Assembly: GCA_964463375.1 (NCBI GenBank)
Contig: CAYXBQ010000003.1
Coordinates: 95,546-159,545 of the forward strand
Origin: UMGS1696 sp964463375
Lineage (GTDB): Bacteria; Bacillota; Clostridia; Oscillospirales; CAG-272
Direction: 5' to 3'
Length of the DNA: 64,000 bases
Shown here: in pieces, positions 1 through 8,450 of the stretch
Layout of the letters: every line of letters begins with the position of its first letter
How positions within the stretch are numbered: position 1 is the first letter of the stretch
The notes under the pieces: model-generated
What the model was told of the DNA's origin: nothing
Databases searched by the model: none
Seen by the model: the letters and a program-made list of their open reading frames with translations, nothing else
Position numbers and translations under genes: made by a program

Positions 1-177
1 ATCGACATCTCCAGCGAGATCAGCGTACTGGAGACCATGATGAAGCAGGACGGTCTGGACGGCAGAAGCGATTTTGCCCCGGATCTGACAGAATCCGCAG
101 AAGCACTTGGCTACACGCCCGGCTTCACGGATGATCTGACAGACGGCGGTATGGCTGCCCAGACAAAGCCGGAATAA
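1..177 (+). CDS. C-terminal end of an unrecognised protein (5' truncated by window edge)
   Basis: Frame 1 is open from the first base to a TAA and gives 58 residues beginning IDISSEISVLETMMKQDGL and ending in a polar, Gly/Asp-rich tail. The start lies outside the window. The segment SEISVLETM followed by a flexible tail faintly recalls the end of XpaC-like (5-bromo-4-chloroindolyl phosphate hydrolysis) proteins, but that is from memory only and I do not assign it. A strong terminator follows 17 bases later, so this is the last gene of its transcript. Confidence 0.6.
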   Translation: MDISSEISVLETMMKQDGLDGRSDFAPDLTESAEALGYTPGFTDDLTDGGMAAQTKPE

Positions 178-194
178 AATTTGGCATAAAAATA

Positions 195-243
195 CCCCTG
201 TGCGACCGTGTCGTTTATACGATCGACTGCACAGGGGTTTTTC
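195..243. terminator. Bidirectional rho-independent terminator
   Basis: A 9-bp perfect stem (CCCCTGTGC / GCACAGGGG) is followed by a T run on the plus strand and by TATTTTTAT when read leftward. It sits between two convergent genes and can end both. Confidence 0.85.
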
Positions 244-247
244 TATG

Positions 248-691
248 CTATTTTTCCGCCGTTTTTTCGGATTTCTTCTTAAAGATAAACTTCTTCTGGA
301 TGATATAATTCCCTACGAACAAAACTACCTCTGCAATGGGCTTGGCGATCCCCAAAGGCAGATGCAGCACACGGGTCAGCAGCTCTAAGATCACGTAGCT
401 TTTCAGCAGATGCACCACAATGGCAAGGGAATAATACTCCGGCAACGCAGCCTTCAACGGTGCCGTGGAGTGGAACACAAAGCTCCGATTGATGGCGAAG
501 TTCACCGCCGAGGAGCAGCACCAGGCGATAAACGCACCGATCTCCATAGAAGCCGCCGACGGGATCACGGCATTGAGATACAGATGCAGCACATAGTCCA
601 CGGCAAAGGCCACACAGGAGGAAAAGAGATACTTCACCGGCACCCATCCCGCCGCCTGCAGCTTGTCCAAAAGATGGCGCAGCTTCGTCAT
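248..691 (-). CDS. GtrA-family membrane protein
   Basis: A 147-residue protein with four predicted membrane segments and the GtrA pattern: a first helix after VKYLFSS, a central NFAINRSFVF segment, and a Lys-rich C-terminus (NYIIQKKFIFKKK). GtrA-like proteins are thought to help move polyprenyl-linked sugars across the membrane in teichoic acid, O-antigen or other glycan modification. The open frame extends further upstream, but the start chosen (MTKLRHLLDK) overlaps the stop of the upstream amidohydrolase by 4 bases (ATGA), which indicates translational coupling. The upstream extension would lie inside the neighbouring gene. No glycosyltransferase partner is visible nearby, so the carried sugar is unknown. 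Confidence 0.85.
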   Translation of the reverse strand: MTKLRHLLDKLQAAGWVPVKYLFSSCVAFAVDYVLHLYLNAVIPSAASMEIGAFIAWCCSSAVNFAINRSFVFHSTAPLKAALPEYYSLAIVVHLLKSYVILELLTRVLHLPLGIAKPIAEVVLFVGNYIIQKKFIFKKKSEKTAEK

Positions 692-1494
692 ACCGCACCT
701 CCCAGCAGCACCTGTGCATTGCGATAGAAGATCTTGTCCAGCAGGGCAGAGGACAGCCCCAGCCCTTCCAAATAGTCCGCATTCTGTCGAGCACTGCACC
801 AAGGCGCATCACTGCCGAATAGGATCCGGTCGCTGTCGTGCTTTTGCAGGATCCGCATGGCCTGCCGAGGAGACAGCCCCTCCTTGCACCCCATGGAGGT
901 GTCGATCCAGATCGGCTGACCCGCCAGCTTCGTTTCTGCCGATTCCCACAGACAGTTGCTGCCGTAGTGGGCACAGACCAGCTTCAGCGTAGGATGGCGG
1001 CGGATCACCGTCAGAATGTCCTCCGGCGTGGCGTAGATCTTCTCCGGCGAATACACGTCAAACCCCGCATGGATGATCACGAACATACCAAGCTGCGCCG
1101 CCGTGTCCAGTATCGGCCCGTAGGCAGGATCGGCAAATGTGTGTCCCATGTAGTCCGGATGCAGCTTGAGCCCAGGGAGCCCCGCACGGTGGAGCCGCTC
1201 GATCTCTTCGACGATATTGGCAGATTCCGGGTGGATCGACCCCAGCGGGATCAGCCGGTCACCGTGGTCGGCTTTCGTTTGGATGGCAAAATCATTCACA
1301 TGGGTCTGCTGCCGGGCATTGGTGGCAATGTTGCACACCACCGACTTGTCCACGCCCCAGGCATCCATTTTGGACAGCAGGGAAGCGATGGTACCGTCGG
1401 TCTCCGGCACATATTTGGCACGTGCAGCCAGTCCTGCAATGGCACGTGCGGCAAGCGAATCGGGAAAAGCGTGTGTATGAAAATCGATCAGCAT
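688..1494 (-). CDS. Amidohydrolase-family metal-dependent hydrolase (TIM barrel, amidohydrolase_2 type)
   Basis: 268 residues, the usual size for the COG2159-type branch of the amidohydrolase superfamily. The N-terminal HxH metal motif is DFHTH (His6, His8); further likely ligands are His in LKLHPD, His in VIIHAGF, His in CAHYGS and Asp in LFGSDAPW near the end of the barrel. Members hydrolyse or decarboxylate small cyclic or aromatic carboxylates, so the substrate cannot be predicted. No signal peptide, so cytoplasmic. It is first in a two-gene leftward unit with the GtrA-like gene (4-base overlap). Its ribosome site is weak and its promoter is less clear than most in this window. Confidence 0.85.
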   Translation of the reverse strand: MLIDFHTHAFPDSLAARAIAGLAARAKYVPETDGTIASLLSKMDAWGVDKSVVCNIATNARQQTHVNDFAIQTKADHGDRLIPLGSIHPESANIVEEIERLHRAGLPGLKLHPDYMGHTFADPAYGPILDTAAQLGMFVIIHAGFDVYSPEKIYATPEDILTVIRRHPTLKLVCAHYGSNCLWESAETKLAGQPIWIDTSMGCKEGLSPRQAMRILQKHDSDRILFGSDAPWCSARQNADYLEGLGLSSALLDKIFYRNAQVLLGGAV

Positions 1495-1832
1495 AAAATA
1501 GGTCCGTCACTTTCTGTTGCAAATACAATCCTTATTATACATCCAACGGACAGCGGAGTGTGAAAGAAAATGTAAATATAATATGAACAATAAACAGTGG
1601 GGGAGAAATTCACAGAAATCGGCGCAGAATGGGGCTGGAATCTGGGCAAAGTCTGGAAATTGCAGAAAACAGCGGAAAAAAACGCAGAAATTCTCCAAAT
1701 CCTCTTGCAATTTTCGGCGAAAAGGGGTATGATTATTATAATGGGGTAGATTGGTACTTTGTTTTACCGAAAAAGGAACAAAAGATCGCATCTCCCCTCT
1801 ATACCGTTATTTCAATCAACCGGAGGACATAA
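1495..1832. other. Divergent intergenic region between amidohydrolase and decarboxylase cluster
   Basis: Gene-free 338-base stretch. It holds a plus-strand promoter near its right end and a possible leftward -10 (TATAAT on the minus strand at 1534-1539). The middle is purine-rich and AT-rich with no hairpin of note and no convincing ORF. Confidence 0.6.
1705..1733 (+). promoter_or_regulatory. Promoter of the decarboxylase cluster
   Basis: TTGCAA at 1705-1710, 17-base spacer, TATGAT at 1728-1733. A second TATAAT lies just downstream at 1737-1742. The leader to the first gene is about 90 bases. Confidence 0.55.
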
Positions 1833-3314
1833 ATGGAAACAAAGAGTTTTGAGGTTTTGTATCGTTCTCTTGCCGGGAATGCTGGCAAAACCGCCTCTGC
1901 ACTGCGGGAGACCTTGGCCTCTCTGGATGGCAGTGCCAGAGAACGCATTGCCATGTTGTTCGATGAAGGGACATTTGTGGAAACGGGCGCATATGTGACC
2001 CGTCGAAACAGTGAATTCGAGGACAACGCCAATGAGGAGCTGGAAGGCGTGATCACGGGCTGGGGCGCAGTGAACGGCAGCTTAGTGTATGCCTACGCAC
2101 AGGATCTGTCCCGTACCAAGGGCGCAGTCAGCGAGACCCAGGCACAAAAGATCGCCGAGCTGTACCGGATGGCCACCGAAAACGGCGCACCCATCATCGG
2201 GATCTTCGATAGCGCCGGTGCCTATCTGCCGGAAGGGATCCGGGCATTGGCCGCATACGGCAAGATCATGAAGGCCGCCTCTCTGGCCTCTGGCGTGATC
2301 CCCCAGATCGCTGTGGTACCGGGTATCTCTCAGGGTGCCGCTGCCGTCATCGCCGGCATGTACGATTTCGTCATCGTCACCGAGGACACTGCCTCCATCA
2401 GCGTAAATCCCCCCTTCGTGGTGGGTGCGGATGCCGGGAAGTCCACCTTCGCCGCCGAGTCCGGTCTGGCTGCCATCACCGCCAAGGACACCGCCGAAGC
2501 CATTGGCTATGCCAAGCTGCTTATCTCCATGCTGCCTGCCAACAACGCAGAAGGCACCGTGGACACCATCTCTGCCGACGAAGTGAACCGCCTGGTATCC
2601 ATCGATGCCTATACGGCCTCTAAGGATATGAAGGCACTGATCGCTGCATTTGCGGACGACGCAAAGTTTGTGGAGCTGTGGAGCACCTATGCACCGGAAG
2701 CTGTTACCGGGCTTGTTTCCCTGGGCGGTACCGTATGCGGCGTGGTCGGCAATAACCATGCTGTAAACGAGGGTATCCTGACCGCTGCCGCTGCCAGAAA
2801 GCTCACCAAGCTGATCTCCTTCTGCGACTGCTACAACATCCCCGTGATCACACTGGTGGATTCCAAGGGCGTTGACGTGTCCGTAGAAGCCGAAAAGAGC
2901 CCCTATGCCGCTGAGCTTGCCAAGCTGGCCCACACCTACGCTATGGCTCGTACACCCATGATCACCCTGAACGCCGGGGAAGCCTATGGTACCGTGTTCA
3001 CCCTGATGGGCTCTAAGGCACTGGGCGCTGACGTTGTGCTGTGCCTGGAGGATGCCAAGATCGGTGTGATGCCCGCCGCTTCTGCCGTTGCCTTCCTGTG
3101 GAACGACCAGATCACCGGAGACGTGACCAGAGCCGAGCTGGAAGAGAAGTGGGATGCTACCGTGGGTACGCCCGTTGCCGCTGCCAGAGCCGGTGAAGTA
3201 GACGACATCATCGCCGCCGGTGAGATCCGCCAGAGACTGACTGCCGCCGTTATGATGCTGCAATCCAAGAGCAAAGGCTCTCCGTACCGCCGCCATGTCA
3301 ATATGCCTCTGTGA
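1833..3314 (+). CDS. mmdA: MmdA/PCC-beta-type carboxyltransferase subunit (methylmalonyl-CoA or related acyl-CoA decarboxylase alpha)
   Basis: 493 residues with the two-domain crotonase-fold carboxyltransferase architecture of methylmalonyl-CoA decarboxylase and propionyl-CoA carboxylase beta subunits: an N-terminal half with GAYLPEGI and ISQGAAAVIAGMYDFV, and a C-terminal half with ITLVDSKGVDVS and LNAGEAYGTVFTLMGSKALG. It would move the carboxyl group between an acyl-CoA and carrier biotin. A good Shine-Dalgarno (CGGAGG) precedes the ATG. It heads a five-gene cluster with a membrane anchor subunit, biotin carrier, Na+ pump and a second carboxyltransferase. The acyl-CoA could be methylmalonyl-, malonyl- or glutaconyl-CoA; the sequence alone does not decide this. 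Confidence 0.85.
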   Translation: METKSFEVLYRSLAGNAGKTASALRETLASLDGSARERIAMLFDEGTFVETGAYVTRRNSEFEDNANEELEGVITGWGAVNGSLVYAYAQDLSRTKGAVSETQAQKIAELYRMATENGAPIIGIFDSAGAYLPEGIRALAAYGKIMKAASLASGVIPQIAVVPGISQGAAAVIAGMYDFVIVTEDTASISVNPPFVVGADAGKSTFAAESGLAAITAKDTAEAIGYAKLLISMLPANNAEGTVDTISADEVNRLVSIDAYTASKDMKALIAAFADDAKFVELWSTYAPEAVTGLVSLGGTVCGVVGNNHAVNEGILTAAAARKLTKLISFCDCYNIPVITLVDSKGVDVSVEAEKSPYAAELAKLAHTYAMARTPMITLNAGEAYGTVFTLMGSKALGADVVLCLEDAKIGVMPAASAVAFLWNDQITGDVTRAELEEKWDATVGTPVAAARAGEVDDIIAAGEIRQRLTAAVMMLQSKSKGSPYRRHVNMPL

Positions 3315-3336
3315 TCGCAGTCGGAGGTAATAGACT

Positions 3337-3759
3337 ATGAAAATGATTTCTATCGCACTGACTTCCATGACGATGGCAGATAAGTTCTCCCTGTCCGGAG
3401 AAATGCTGCTCCGTGGGATGGGCACTGTATTCATGGTGCTGATCATCTTGTTTGTGATCTTGAAGATCTTTGGTGCCGTGTTTGGCGGTGCTACCAAGGA
3501 AAAGCCCCAGAGCGCACCGGCTCCCAAAGCAGCCAAAGCCGAAGCACCTGATGCCCCTGCGGCTGCTGCACCGGCTCCGGCTCCTGTACAAACGGCCGCT
3601 CCCGCACAGGATGACAGCCAACTGATCGCCGTGATCACCGCTGCCATCGCTGCATACCAGAGCGAATCCGGCAAACCCAATCTGCCTTTCCGGGTAGTTT
3701 CCTTTACAAGAAAAAACAACGCTTCCGGCTGGATGGGAAATTCAGCGGACAATCAGTGA
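3337..3759 (+). CDS. OadG/MmdD-like small membrane subunit of Na+-pumping decarboxylase
   Basis: 140 residues. One N-terminal membrane helix (MLLRGMGTVFMVLIILFVILKIF, approximately residues 23-45) is followed by a long Ala/Pro linker and a short C-terminal segment (IAVITAAIAAYQ) that matches the delta/gamma subunits which tether the carboxyltransferase to the pump. GGAGG ribosome site; 22 bases after the preceding gene. The Ala/Pro linker resembles that of the next gene product, the biotin carrier, as is usual for this system. Confidence 0.85.
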   Translation: MKMISIALTSMTMADKFSLSGEMLLRGMGTVFMVLIILFVILKIFGAVFGGATKEKPQSAPAPKAAKAEAPDAPAAAAPAPAPVQTAAPAQDDSQLIAVITAAIAAYQSESGKPNLPFRVVSFTRKNNASGWMGNSADNQ

Positions 3760-3777
3760 TTTTGGAGGATTTCTGCA

Positions 3778-4185
3778 ATGAAGAAGTACAATGTTACCGT
3801 TAACGGTGTGACCTACGAAGTTCTGGTAGAAGAAGCCGGTGCCGCCACTGCCCCTGTTGCAGCACCTGTAGCCGCTCCCGCCGCTGCACCCGCACCCGCT
3901 GCTGCACCTGCTCCGGCCCCGGCTGCCGCACCTGCTCCCGCTGCCGCACCTGCTGCTGCTCCGGCTGCCGGTTCTGCTACCATCAACGCACCCATGCCCG
4001 GCACCATCTTGAAGATGAACGTCAAGGTGGGTGACACCATTGCCAAGGACGACCTGGTATGCATCCTGGAAGCTATGAAGATGGAAAACGAGATCTTTGC
4101 TGCCGAAGGCGGTAAGGTCGTTGCCATCAATGCTCCGCAGGGCGCAACGGTCAACTCCGGCGACCCCATCGTAACGCTGGGTTGA
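3778..4185 (+). CDS. Biotin carboxyl carrier subunit (MmdC/OadA-C-like biotinyl domain)
   Basis: 135 residues: a short N-terminal beta segment, a roughly 45-residue Ala/Pro swinging linker, and a C-terminal biotinyl/lipoyl domain. The biotin attachment motif is EAMKMEN with Lys101 as the modified residue. It would shuttle the carboxyl group from the carboxyltransferase(s) to the membrane pump. A GGAGG ribosome site precedes the start. It is the only biotin carrier in the cluster and must serve both carboxyltransferases encoded here, because the downstream OadA-type protein ends without its own biotinyl domain. Confidence 0.92.
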   Translation: MKKYNVTVNGVTYEVLVEEAGAATAPVAAPVAAPAAAPAPAAAPAPAPAAAPAPAAAPAAAPAAGSATINAPMPGTILKMNVKVGDTIAKDDLVCILEAMKMENEIFAAEGGKVVAINAPQGATVNSGDPIVTLG

Positions 4186-4232
4186 GACTGCTCCGTTATC
4201 ATAAATTTTTGAGAAATGGAGTGGAGTGAATT

Positions 4233-5420
4233 TTGAGTTTCTTTTCTGATTTTTATAACTCGACCGGGATCCCCCAGCTGTTGGCAGACCCTGTCCTGCT
4301 GGTGAAGACCCTGATCATGTACGTGATCATCGGCGTGCTGTTCTATCTGGCCGTGGTCAAAAAGTTCGAACCCCTGCTGCTGCTGCCTATCGCATTTGGT
4401 ATGCTGCTGGCCAACCTGCCCGGCGCAAACCTGTTCCACATGGATCTCTTTATCCATGAAGACGGTTCGCCTATCAACATCCAGACCATCGTGGAACAGG
4501 GCAACCTGATCGACTTCCTGTATCTGGGTGTAAAGCTGGGTATCTATCCGTCTTTGATCTTCTTAGGCGTTGGTGCCATGACAGACTTCTCTGCACTGAT
4601 CGCCAACCCTAAGTCTCTGCTGCTGGGTGCTGCTGCCCAGTTCGGCGTGTTTGCAGCTTTCATCGGCGCACTGTTCTTAGGCTTCACACCGGAGCAGGCC
4701 TCCGCTATCGGTATCATCGGTGGTGCCGACGGTCCTACCGCCATCCTGGTCACCAAGACCCTTGCGCCGGAGCTGCTGGGTGCCATCGCCATTGCGGCTT
4801 ATAGCTACATGGCCCTGATCCCCATCATCCAGCCCCCGTTCATGAAGCTGCTGACCACCAAGAAGGAACGCAGCATCGTCATGACCACCCTGCGTCCCGT
4901 TTCCAAGACCGAGAAGGTCATCTTCCCCATCGTGGTGACCCTGGTCGTTTGTATCATCGTACCGGATGCGGCTCCTCTGGTGGGCTTCCTGATGCTGGGG
5001 AACCTGCTCAACGTCTCCGGCGTGACCGACCGTCTGTCTAAGACCGCACAGAACGAGCTGATGAACATCGTCACCATCTGCCTGGGCGTTTCCGTTGGTG
5101 CTACTGCCAACGCCAATAACTTCCTGGCACTGGATACCTTGAAGATCATCTTCTTAGGTCTGGCTGCATTCTGCCTGTCTACCGTTGGTGGTCTGATCGG
5201 CGGTAAGATCATGTGCTGGGCTACCAAGGGTCAGGTCAACCCCCTGATCGGTTCTGCCGGTGTTTCTGCCGTGCCGATGGCTGCCCGTGTTGCACAGATA
5301 GAAGGCCAGAAGGAGAATCCTTCCAACTTCCTGCTGATGCACGCCATGGGTCCCAACGTAGCCGGTGTTATCGGTTCCGCTGTGGCTGCCGGTGTATTCC
5401 TGCAAAATTTCGCGAAATAA
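4233..5420 (+). CDS. oadB: Na+-translocating decarboxylase beta subunit (carboxybiotin decarboxylase, OadB/MmdB/GcdB)
   Basis: 395 residues, very hydrophobic, with many membrane helices and the family signature GIIGGADGPTAI, which carries the conserved Asp needed for Na+ transport. It decarboxylates carboxybiotin and exports Na+. The start is TTG, preceded at five bases by GGAGTGGAG; no in-frame ATG is available at the N-terminus and the family normally begins at this point, so TTG is likely real. It lies 47 bases after the biotin carrier and 36 before the second carboxyltransferase. Confidence 0.93.
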   Translation: MSFFSDFYNSTGIPQLLADPVLLVKTLIMYVIIGVLFYLAVVKKFEPLLLLPIAFGMLLANLPGANLFHMDLFIHEDGSPINIQTIVEQGNLIDFLYLGVKLGIYPSLIFLGVGAMTDFSALIANPKSLLLGAAAQFGVFAAFIGALFLGFTPEQASAIGIIGGADGPTAILVTKTLAPELLGAIAIAAYSYMALIPIIQPPFMKLLTTKKERSIVMTTLRPVSKTEKVIFPIVVTLVVCIIVPDAAPLVGFLMLGNLLNVSGVTDRLSKTAQNELMNIVTICLGVSVGATANANNFLALDTLKIIFLGLAAFCLSTVGGLIGGKIMCWATKGQVNPLIGSAGVSAVPMAARVAQIEGQKENPSNFLLMHAMGPNVAGVIGSAVAAGVFLQNFAK

Positions 5421-5456
5421 GCCGATTGTGTGATGTGAAAGGATACGAATAAAGAT

Positions 5457-6854
5457 ATGGCAAAAGTAAAAATAACCGAAACCGCGCTCCGGGACGCACA
5501 CCAGTCTCTGATCGCTACCCGTATGACTACGGAAGAAATGCTGCCGATTTTGGCAGATATGGACAAGATCGGTTACCATTCTCTGGAAGCCTGGGGCGGC
5601 GCCACCTTTGACTCCTGCCTCCGGTTCCTGAATGAAGACCCCTGGGAAAGACTGCGGAAGATCCGTGCCGAGGTGAAGAACACCAAGCTGCAAATGCTGT
5701 TCCGTGGTCAGAACATTCTGGGGTATCGTCACTATGCAGACGACGTGGTAGAATATTTCGTGCAGAAGTCCATCGCCAACGGTATTGACATCCTCCGGAT
5801 CTTCGACGCTATGAACGATGCTCGGAACCTGCAAACCGCCATCAAGGCCACCAAGAAGGAAGGCGGTCACGTACAGGCTGCCATCAGCTATACCATCAGC
5901 CCCGTGCACTCCAACGAAGCCTTCTGTAAGTACGCAAAGGAGCTGGAAGACATGGGTGCCGACTCCATCTGCATCAAGGATATGTCCGGCCTGCTGACGC
6001 CCTACGCTGCCTTTGATCTGGTGACTGCGCTGAAGTCCACCGTGAAGGTGCCGATCCAGCTGCATACCCACTACACCACCGGCCTTGCTTCCATGACCGT
6101 GCTGAAGGCCATCGAAGCCGGCGTGGACATCGTGGATACCGCTATCTCCCCCATGTCCATGGGTACGTCTCAGCCCCCGACAGAGCCCATCGTAGCTACC
6201 CTCCAGGGCACGCCCTACGACACCGGTCTGGATCTGAACGCACTGGATAAGGTCAGCAAGTACTTCGCACCGCTGCGGGAAAAGTATATGTCCTCCGGCC
6301 TGCTGGATCCCAAGGTGCTGAAGGTGGACGTAAACTGCCTGATGTACCAGGTACCCGGCGGTATGCTGTCCAACCTGGTGTCTCAGCTGAAGCAGCAGGG
6401 CAAGAGCGAAAAGCTGGCTGAGGTGCTGGAGGAAGTGCCGAGAGTGCGTCAGGATGCCGGTTACCCGCCATTGGTAACGCCTACCTCCCAGATCGTGGGT
6501 ACACAGGCTGTGCTGAACGTCATCGCCGGCGAACGCTACAAGATGGTGTCCAAGGAATTCAAGGGCATGATCCGTGGCGACTACGGGAAGTCTCCTGTAG
6601 AAGTAGACCCCGCATTCCGGCAGCAGATCATCGGCAACGAAAAGCCCATCACCTGCCGTCCCGCCGACCTGTTGAAGCCGGAGCTGGACAACCTGCGTGA
6701 GGCTGTGAAGCCCTACATGGAACAGGAAGAGGACGTGCTGTCCTACGCCCTGTTCGAACAGGTGGCTACCAAGTTCTTCGAATATAGAAAAGCCAAGAAA
6801 TACGGTCTGGATGCGGACAACGCAGACGTTGCGCAGAAGGTTCATTCGGTATAA
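5457..6854 (+). CDS. oadA: OadA-type carboxyltransferase (oxaloacetate decarboxylase alpha / pyruvate carboxylase subunit B, no biotin domain)
   Basis: 465 residues with the HMGL-like TIM-barrel carboxyltransferase domain: ALRDAHQSLIATRM at the N-terminus, GGATFDSCLRFL, the carboxylated-Lys motif CIKDMSGLLTP, and the HTHYTTGLAS metal site, followed by the conserved carboxylase domain. It would exchange the carboxyl group between oxaloacetate/pyruvate and biotin. The protein stops before the biotinyl domain seen in longer OadA proteins, consistent with use of the separate carrier two genes upstream. Located in the cytoplasm at the membrane pump. Together with the MmdA-type subunit it could form a transcarboxylase-like exchange. 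Confidence 0.92.
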   Translation: MAKVKITETALRDAHQSLIATRMTTEEMLPILADMDKIGYHSLEAWGGATFDSCLRFLNEDPWERLRKIRAEVKNTKLQMLFRGQNILGYRHYADDVVEYFVQKSIANGIDILRIFDAMNDARNLQTAIKATKKEGGHVQAAISYTISPVHSNEAFCKYAKELEDMGADSICIKDMSGLLTPYAAFDLVTALKSTVKVPIQLHTHYTTGLASMTVLKAIEAGVDIVDTAISPMSMGTSQPPTEPIVATLQGTPYDTGLDLNALDKVSKYFAPLREKYMSSGLLDPKVLKVDVNCLMYQVPGGMLSNLVSQLKQQGKSEKLAEVLEEVPRVRQDAGYPPLVTPTSQIVGTQAVLNVIAGERYKMVSKEFKGMIRGDYGKSPVEVDPAFRQQIIGNEKPITCRPADLLKPELDNLREAVKPYMEQEEDVLSYALFEQVATKFFEYRKAKKYGLDADNADVAQKVHSV

Positions 6855-6860
6855 GAAATA

Positions 6861-7517
6861 ATGGTGCTCGTATTGGATATGGAAGTTTCCGAACGGGCAT
6901 TGGCACTGCGCAAGAGAGTCCTACAAATGGGATTCCCTTGCGCAGTTTCTTTTCCGCCCTTTGCCATAGAGCATCTTCGACCGATCGTCTGCGCTTTGAC
7001 CTTTCAGGATGTGGCGGAAAGGGTACGCTCTTGCTGCTTGTGTGAGGTACCTGTATTGGCATGGGGAGAAGGCTTTGTGAGCAAAATGCTGCACATCTGC
7101 GTGCTGTCAACGGAAGAGCTGCTGCTGACCAGAATGGAGAGGATCCTTTGCAGCAAAATGGGGTGGCAAAGGTTTTCTGCGGGCGGCAGACAGGGCTATT
7201 ATCTCGATCACGGTTTTGCCATGACCGAGCAAAGCCTCCAATATCAGATCTATACGCTTCCGTTGCGGGAACGAGACAGGCTGATCCTGATGACGATCCT
7301 CACATCTCCCGGCATACGAAATTCGTGCCGCCGTATCGAAGCATACAGCTTTCCCTATCCGTATCACGAAAACGAGAATAGCATGGCGAAAACCATCTCC
7401 ACGCATATTTCTCATATCAACAAGACGATGCTGGCCTGCTGCTGCCAAAAATGCATTCGATACGATCGATGTGAACCGGGAGGATATGTCCTGCAAATAC
7501 ATACCCACGGAAACTAA
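6861..7517 (+). CDS. Atypical response-regulator-like protein: degenerate receiver plus winged-helix domain
   Basis: 218 residues. The C-terminal ~80 residues fit an OmpR/PhoB winged helix (pattern ENSMAKTISTHISHINKTM then RYDRCEPGGYVLQ, like the recognition helix and wing). The N-terminal part starts VLVLD like a receiver strand 1, but I cannot find the acidic pair or the phosphoacceptor Asp, so it is probably not controlled by phosphorylation. It is Cys-rich (CCLC, CCCQKC), which may mean metal or redox sensing; that is inference. It starts six bases after oadA without a clear ribosome site and ends directly against the radical SAM gene, so it may be coupled to both. No partner kinase is present. 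Confidence 0.6.
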   Translation: MVLVLDMEVSERALALRKRVLQMGFPCAVSFPPFAIEHLRPIVCALTFQDVAERVRSCCLCEVPVLAWGEGFVSKMLHICVLSTEELLLTRMERILCSKMGWQRFSAGGRQGYYLDHGFAMTEQSLQYQIYTLPLRERDRLILMTILTSPGIRNSCRRIEAYSFPYPYHENENSMAKTISTHISHINKTMLACCCQKCIRYDRCEPGGYVLQIHTHGN

Positions 7518-7568
7518 ATGCAATATAAACATGTGCTGTCTCGTGTTCTCCAAGGAGGCAGCGCATTT

Positions 7569-8438
7569 TTGTACGAGAAAGTAGGAATTATGCCTAAGAA
7601 AGCCTTTTTAGAGATCACCAACGCCTGTAACCTGCGCTGCAGCTTTTGCCACGGCACCAAAAGACCCATCCAATATATGACAACGCCCGCCTTTTGCCAC
7701 GCCGCAGGGCAGATCCGCCCCTTTGCCGATTACCTGTACTTCCACCTGATGGGCGAACCGCTCCTGCACCCGCACCTGTCCGACTTTCTTGCCATCGCCG
7801 GGGAGCTGGGCTTTCGGGTGATCCTGACCACCAACGGCACACTGCTGCCCAAATGTACACCGATCCTGCTGTCTGCACCGGCACTGCACAAGGTCAGCAT
7901 CTCCCTCCACGCCTACGAAGCCAACGAAATGGGGATCCCGCTGGAACAATATCTGGACGGCTGCTTCCGCTTTTGCAGGGATGCTGCTGCACAAGGGATC
8001 ATCGCCGTCATGCGCCTGTGGAACTTAGGAGGACAAAGCACCGCCAACGAGCAGATCCTTGCCGCCATGCACAAATTCTTCGACACCGATGACACGCCCT
8101 GGCGGGAGATCTACAGCGGCTACAAGATCCGGGAAAAGGTCTTTTTGGAATGGGGCGAAAGGTTCGATTGGCCGGACACCGAGGCCACACCGATCAGCAC
8201 CCGGCATAGCTGCTATGGCCTGCGAGATCAGTTTGGCGTGCTGGTGGACGGCACCGTAGTCCCCTGTTGCCTGGACGCAGAAGGGGCGGCAGCACTGGGC
8301 AATCTGTCGGACACCCCCTTAGAGGAGATCCTACAGAGTCCCAGAGCTACCGCCCTCAAGCAGTCGTTTATCACAAAGCAGATCACCGAACCGCTGTGTC
8401 AGCGATGCGGATATGCCGCCATGAAGCAGTATCGTTAA
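7569..8438 (+). CDS. Radical SAM protein with C-terminal SPASM-like cluster region
   Basis: About 289 residues from the chosen start. The radical SAM motif is CNLRCSFC (CxxxCxxC) near the N-terminus, followed by the GEPLLHP glycine/acidic motif. The C-terminus has extra cysteines (GTVVPCCLDAEG and PLCQRCGYAAMK) as in SPASM or twitch domains that bind further Fe-S clusters. Members mature peptides, mature enzymes or modify small molecules. An AAGGAGG box lies 10 bases before an in-frame TTG, so that start is preferred over an ATG at 7518 (abutting the previous stop, no ribosome site) or an ATG at 7590. No precursor peptide gene was recognised beside it; the pairing with the regulator-like gene is the only context clue. 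Confidence 0.8.
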   Translation: MYEKVGIMPKKAFLEITNACNLRCSFCHGTKRPIQYMTTPAFCHAAGQIRPFADYLYFHLMGEPLLHPHLSDFLAIAGELGFRVILTTNGTLLPKCTPILLSAPALHKVSISLHAYEANEMGIPLEQYLDGCFRFCRDAAAQGIIAVMRLWNLGGQSTANEQILAAMHKFFDTDDTPWREIYSGYKIREKVFLEWGERFDWPDTEATPISTRHSCYGLRDQFGVLVDGTVVPCCLDAEGAAALGNLSDTPLEEILQSPRATALKQSFITKQITEPLCQRCGYAAMKQYR

Positions 8439-8450
8439 GGCAACGCTGAT

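Noticed and set aside
2082..3752. 556-residue minus-strand frame opposite mmdA/oadG
   Set aside because: Low-complexity His/Gly-rich translation typical of antisense of GC-rich coding DNA.
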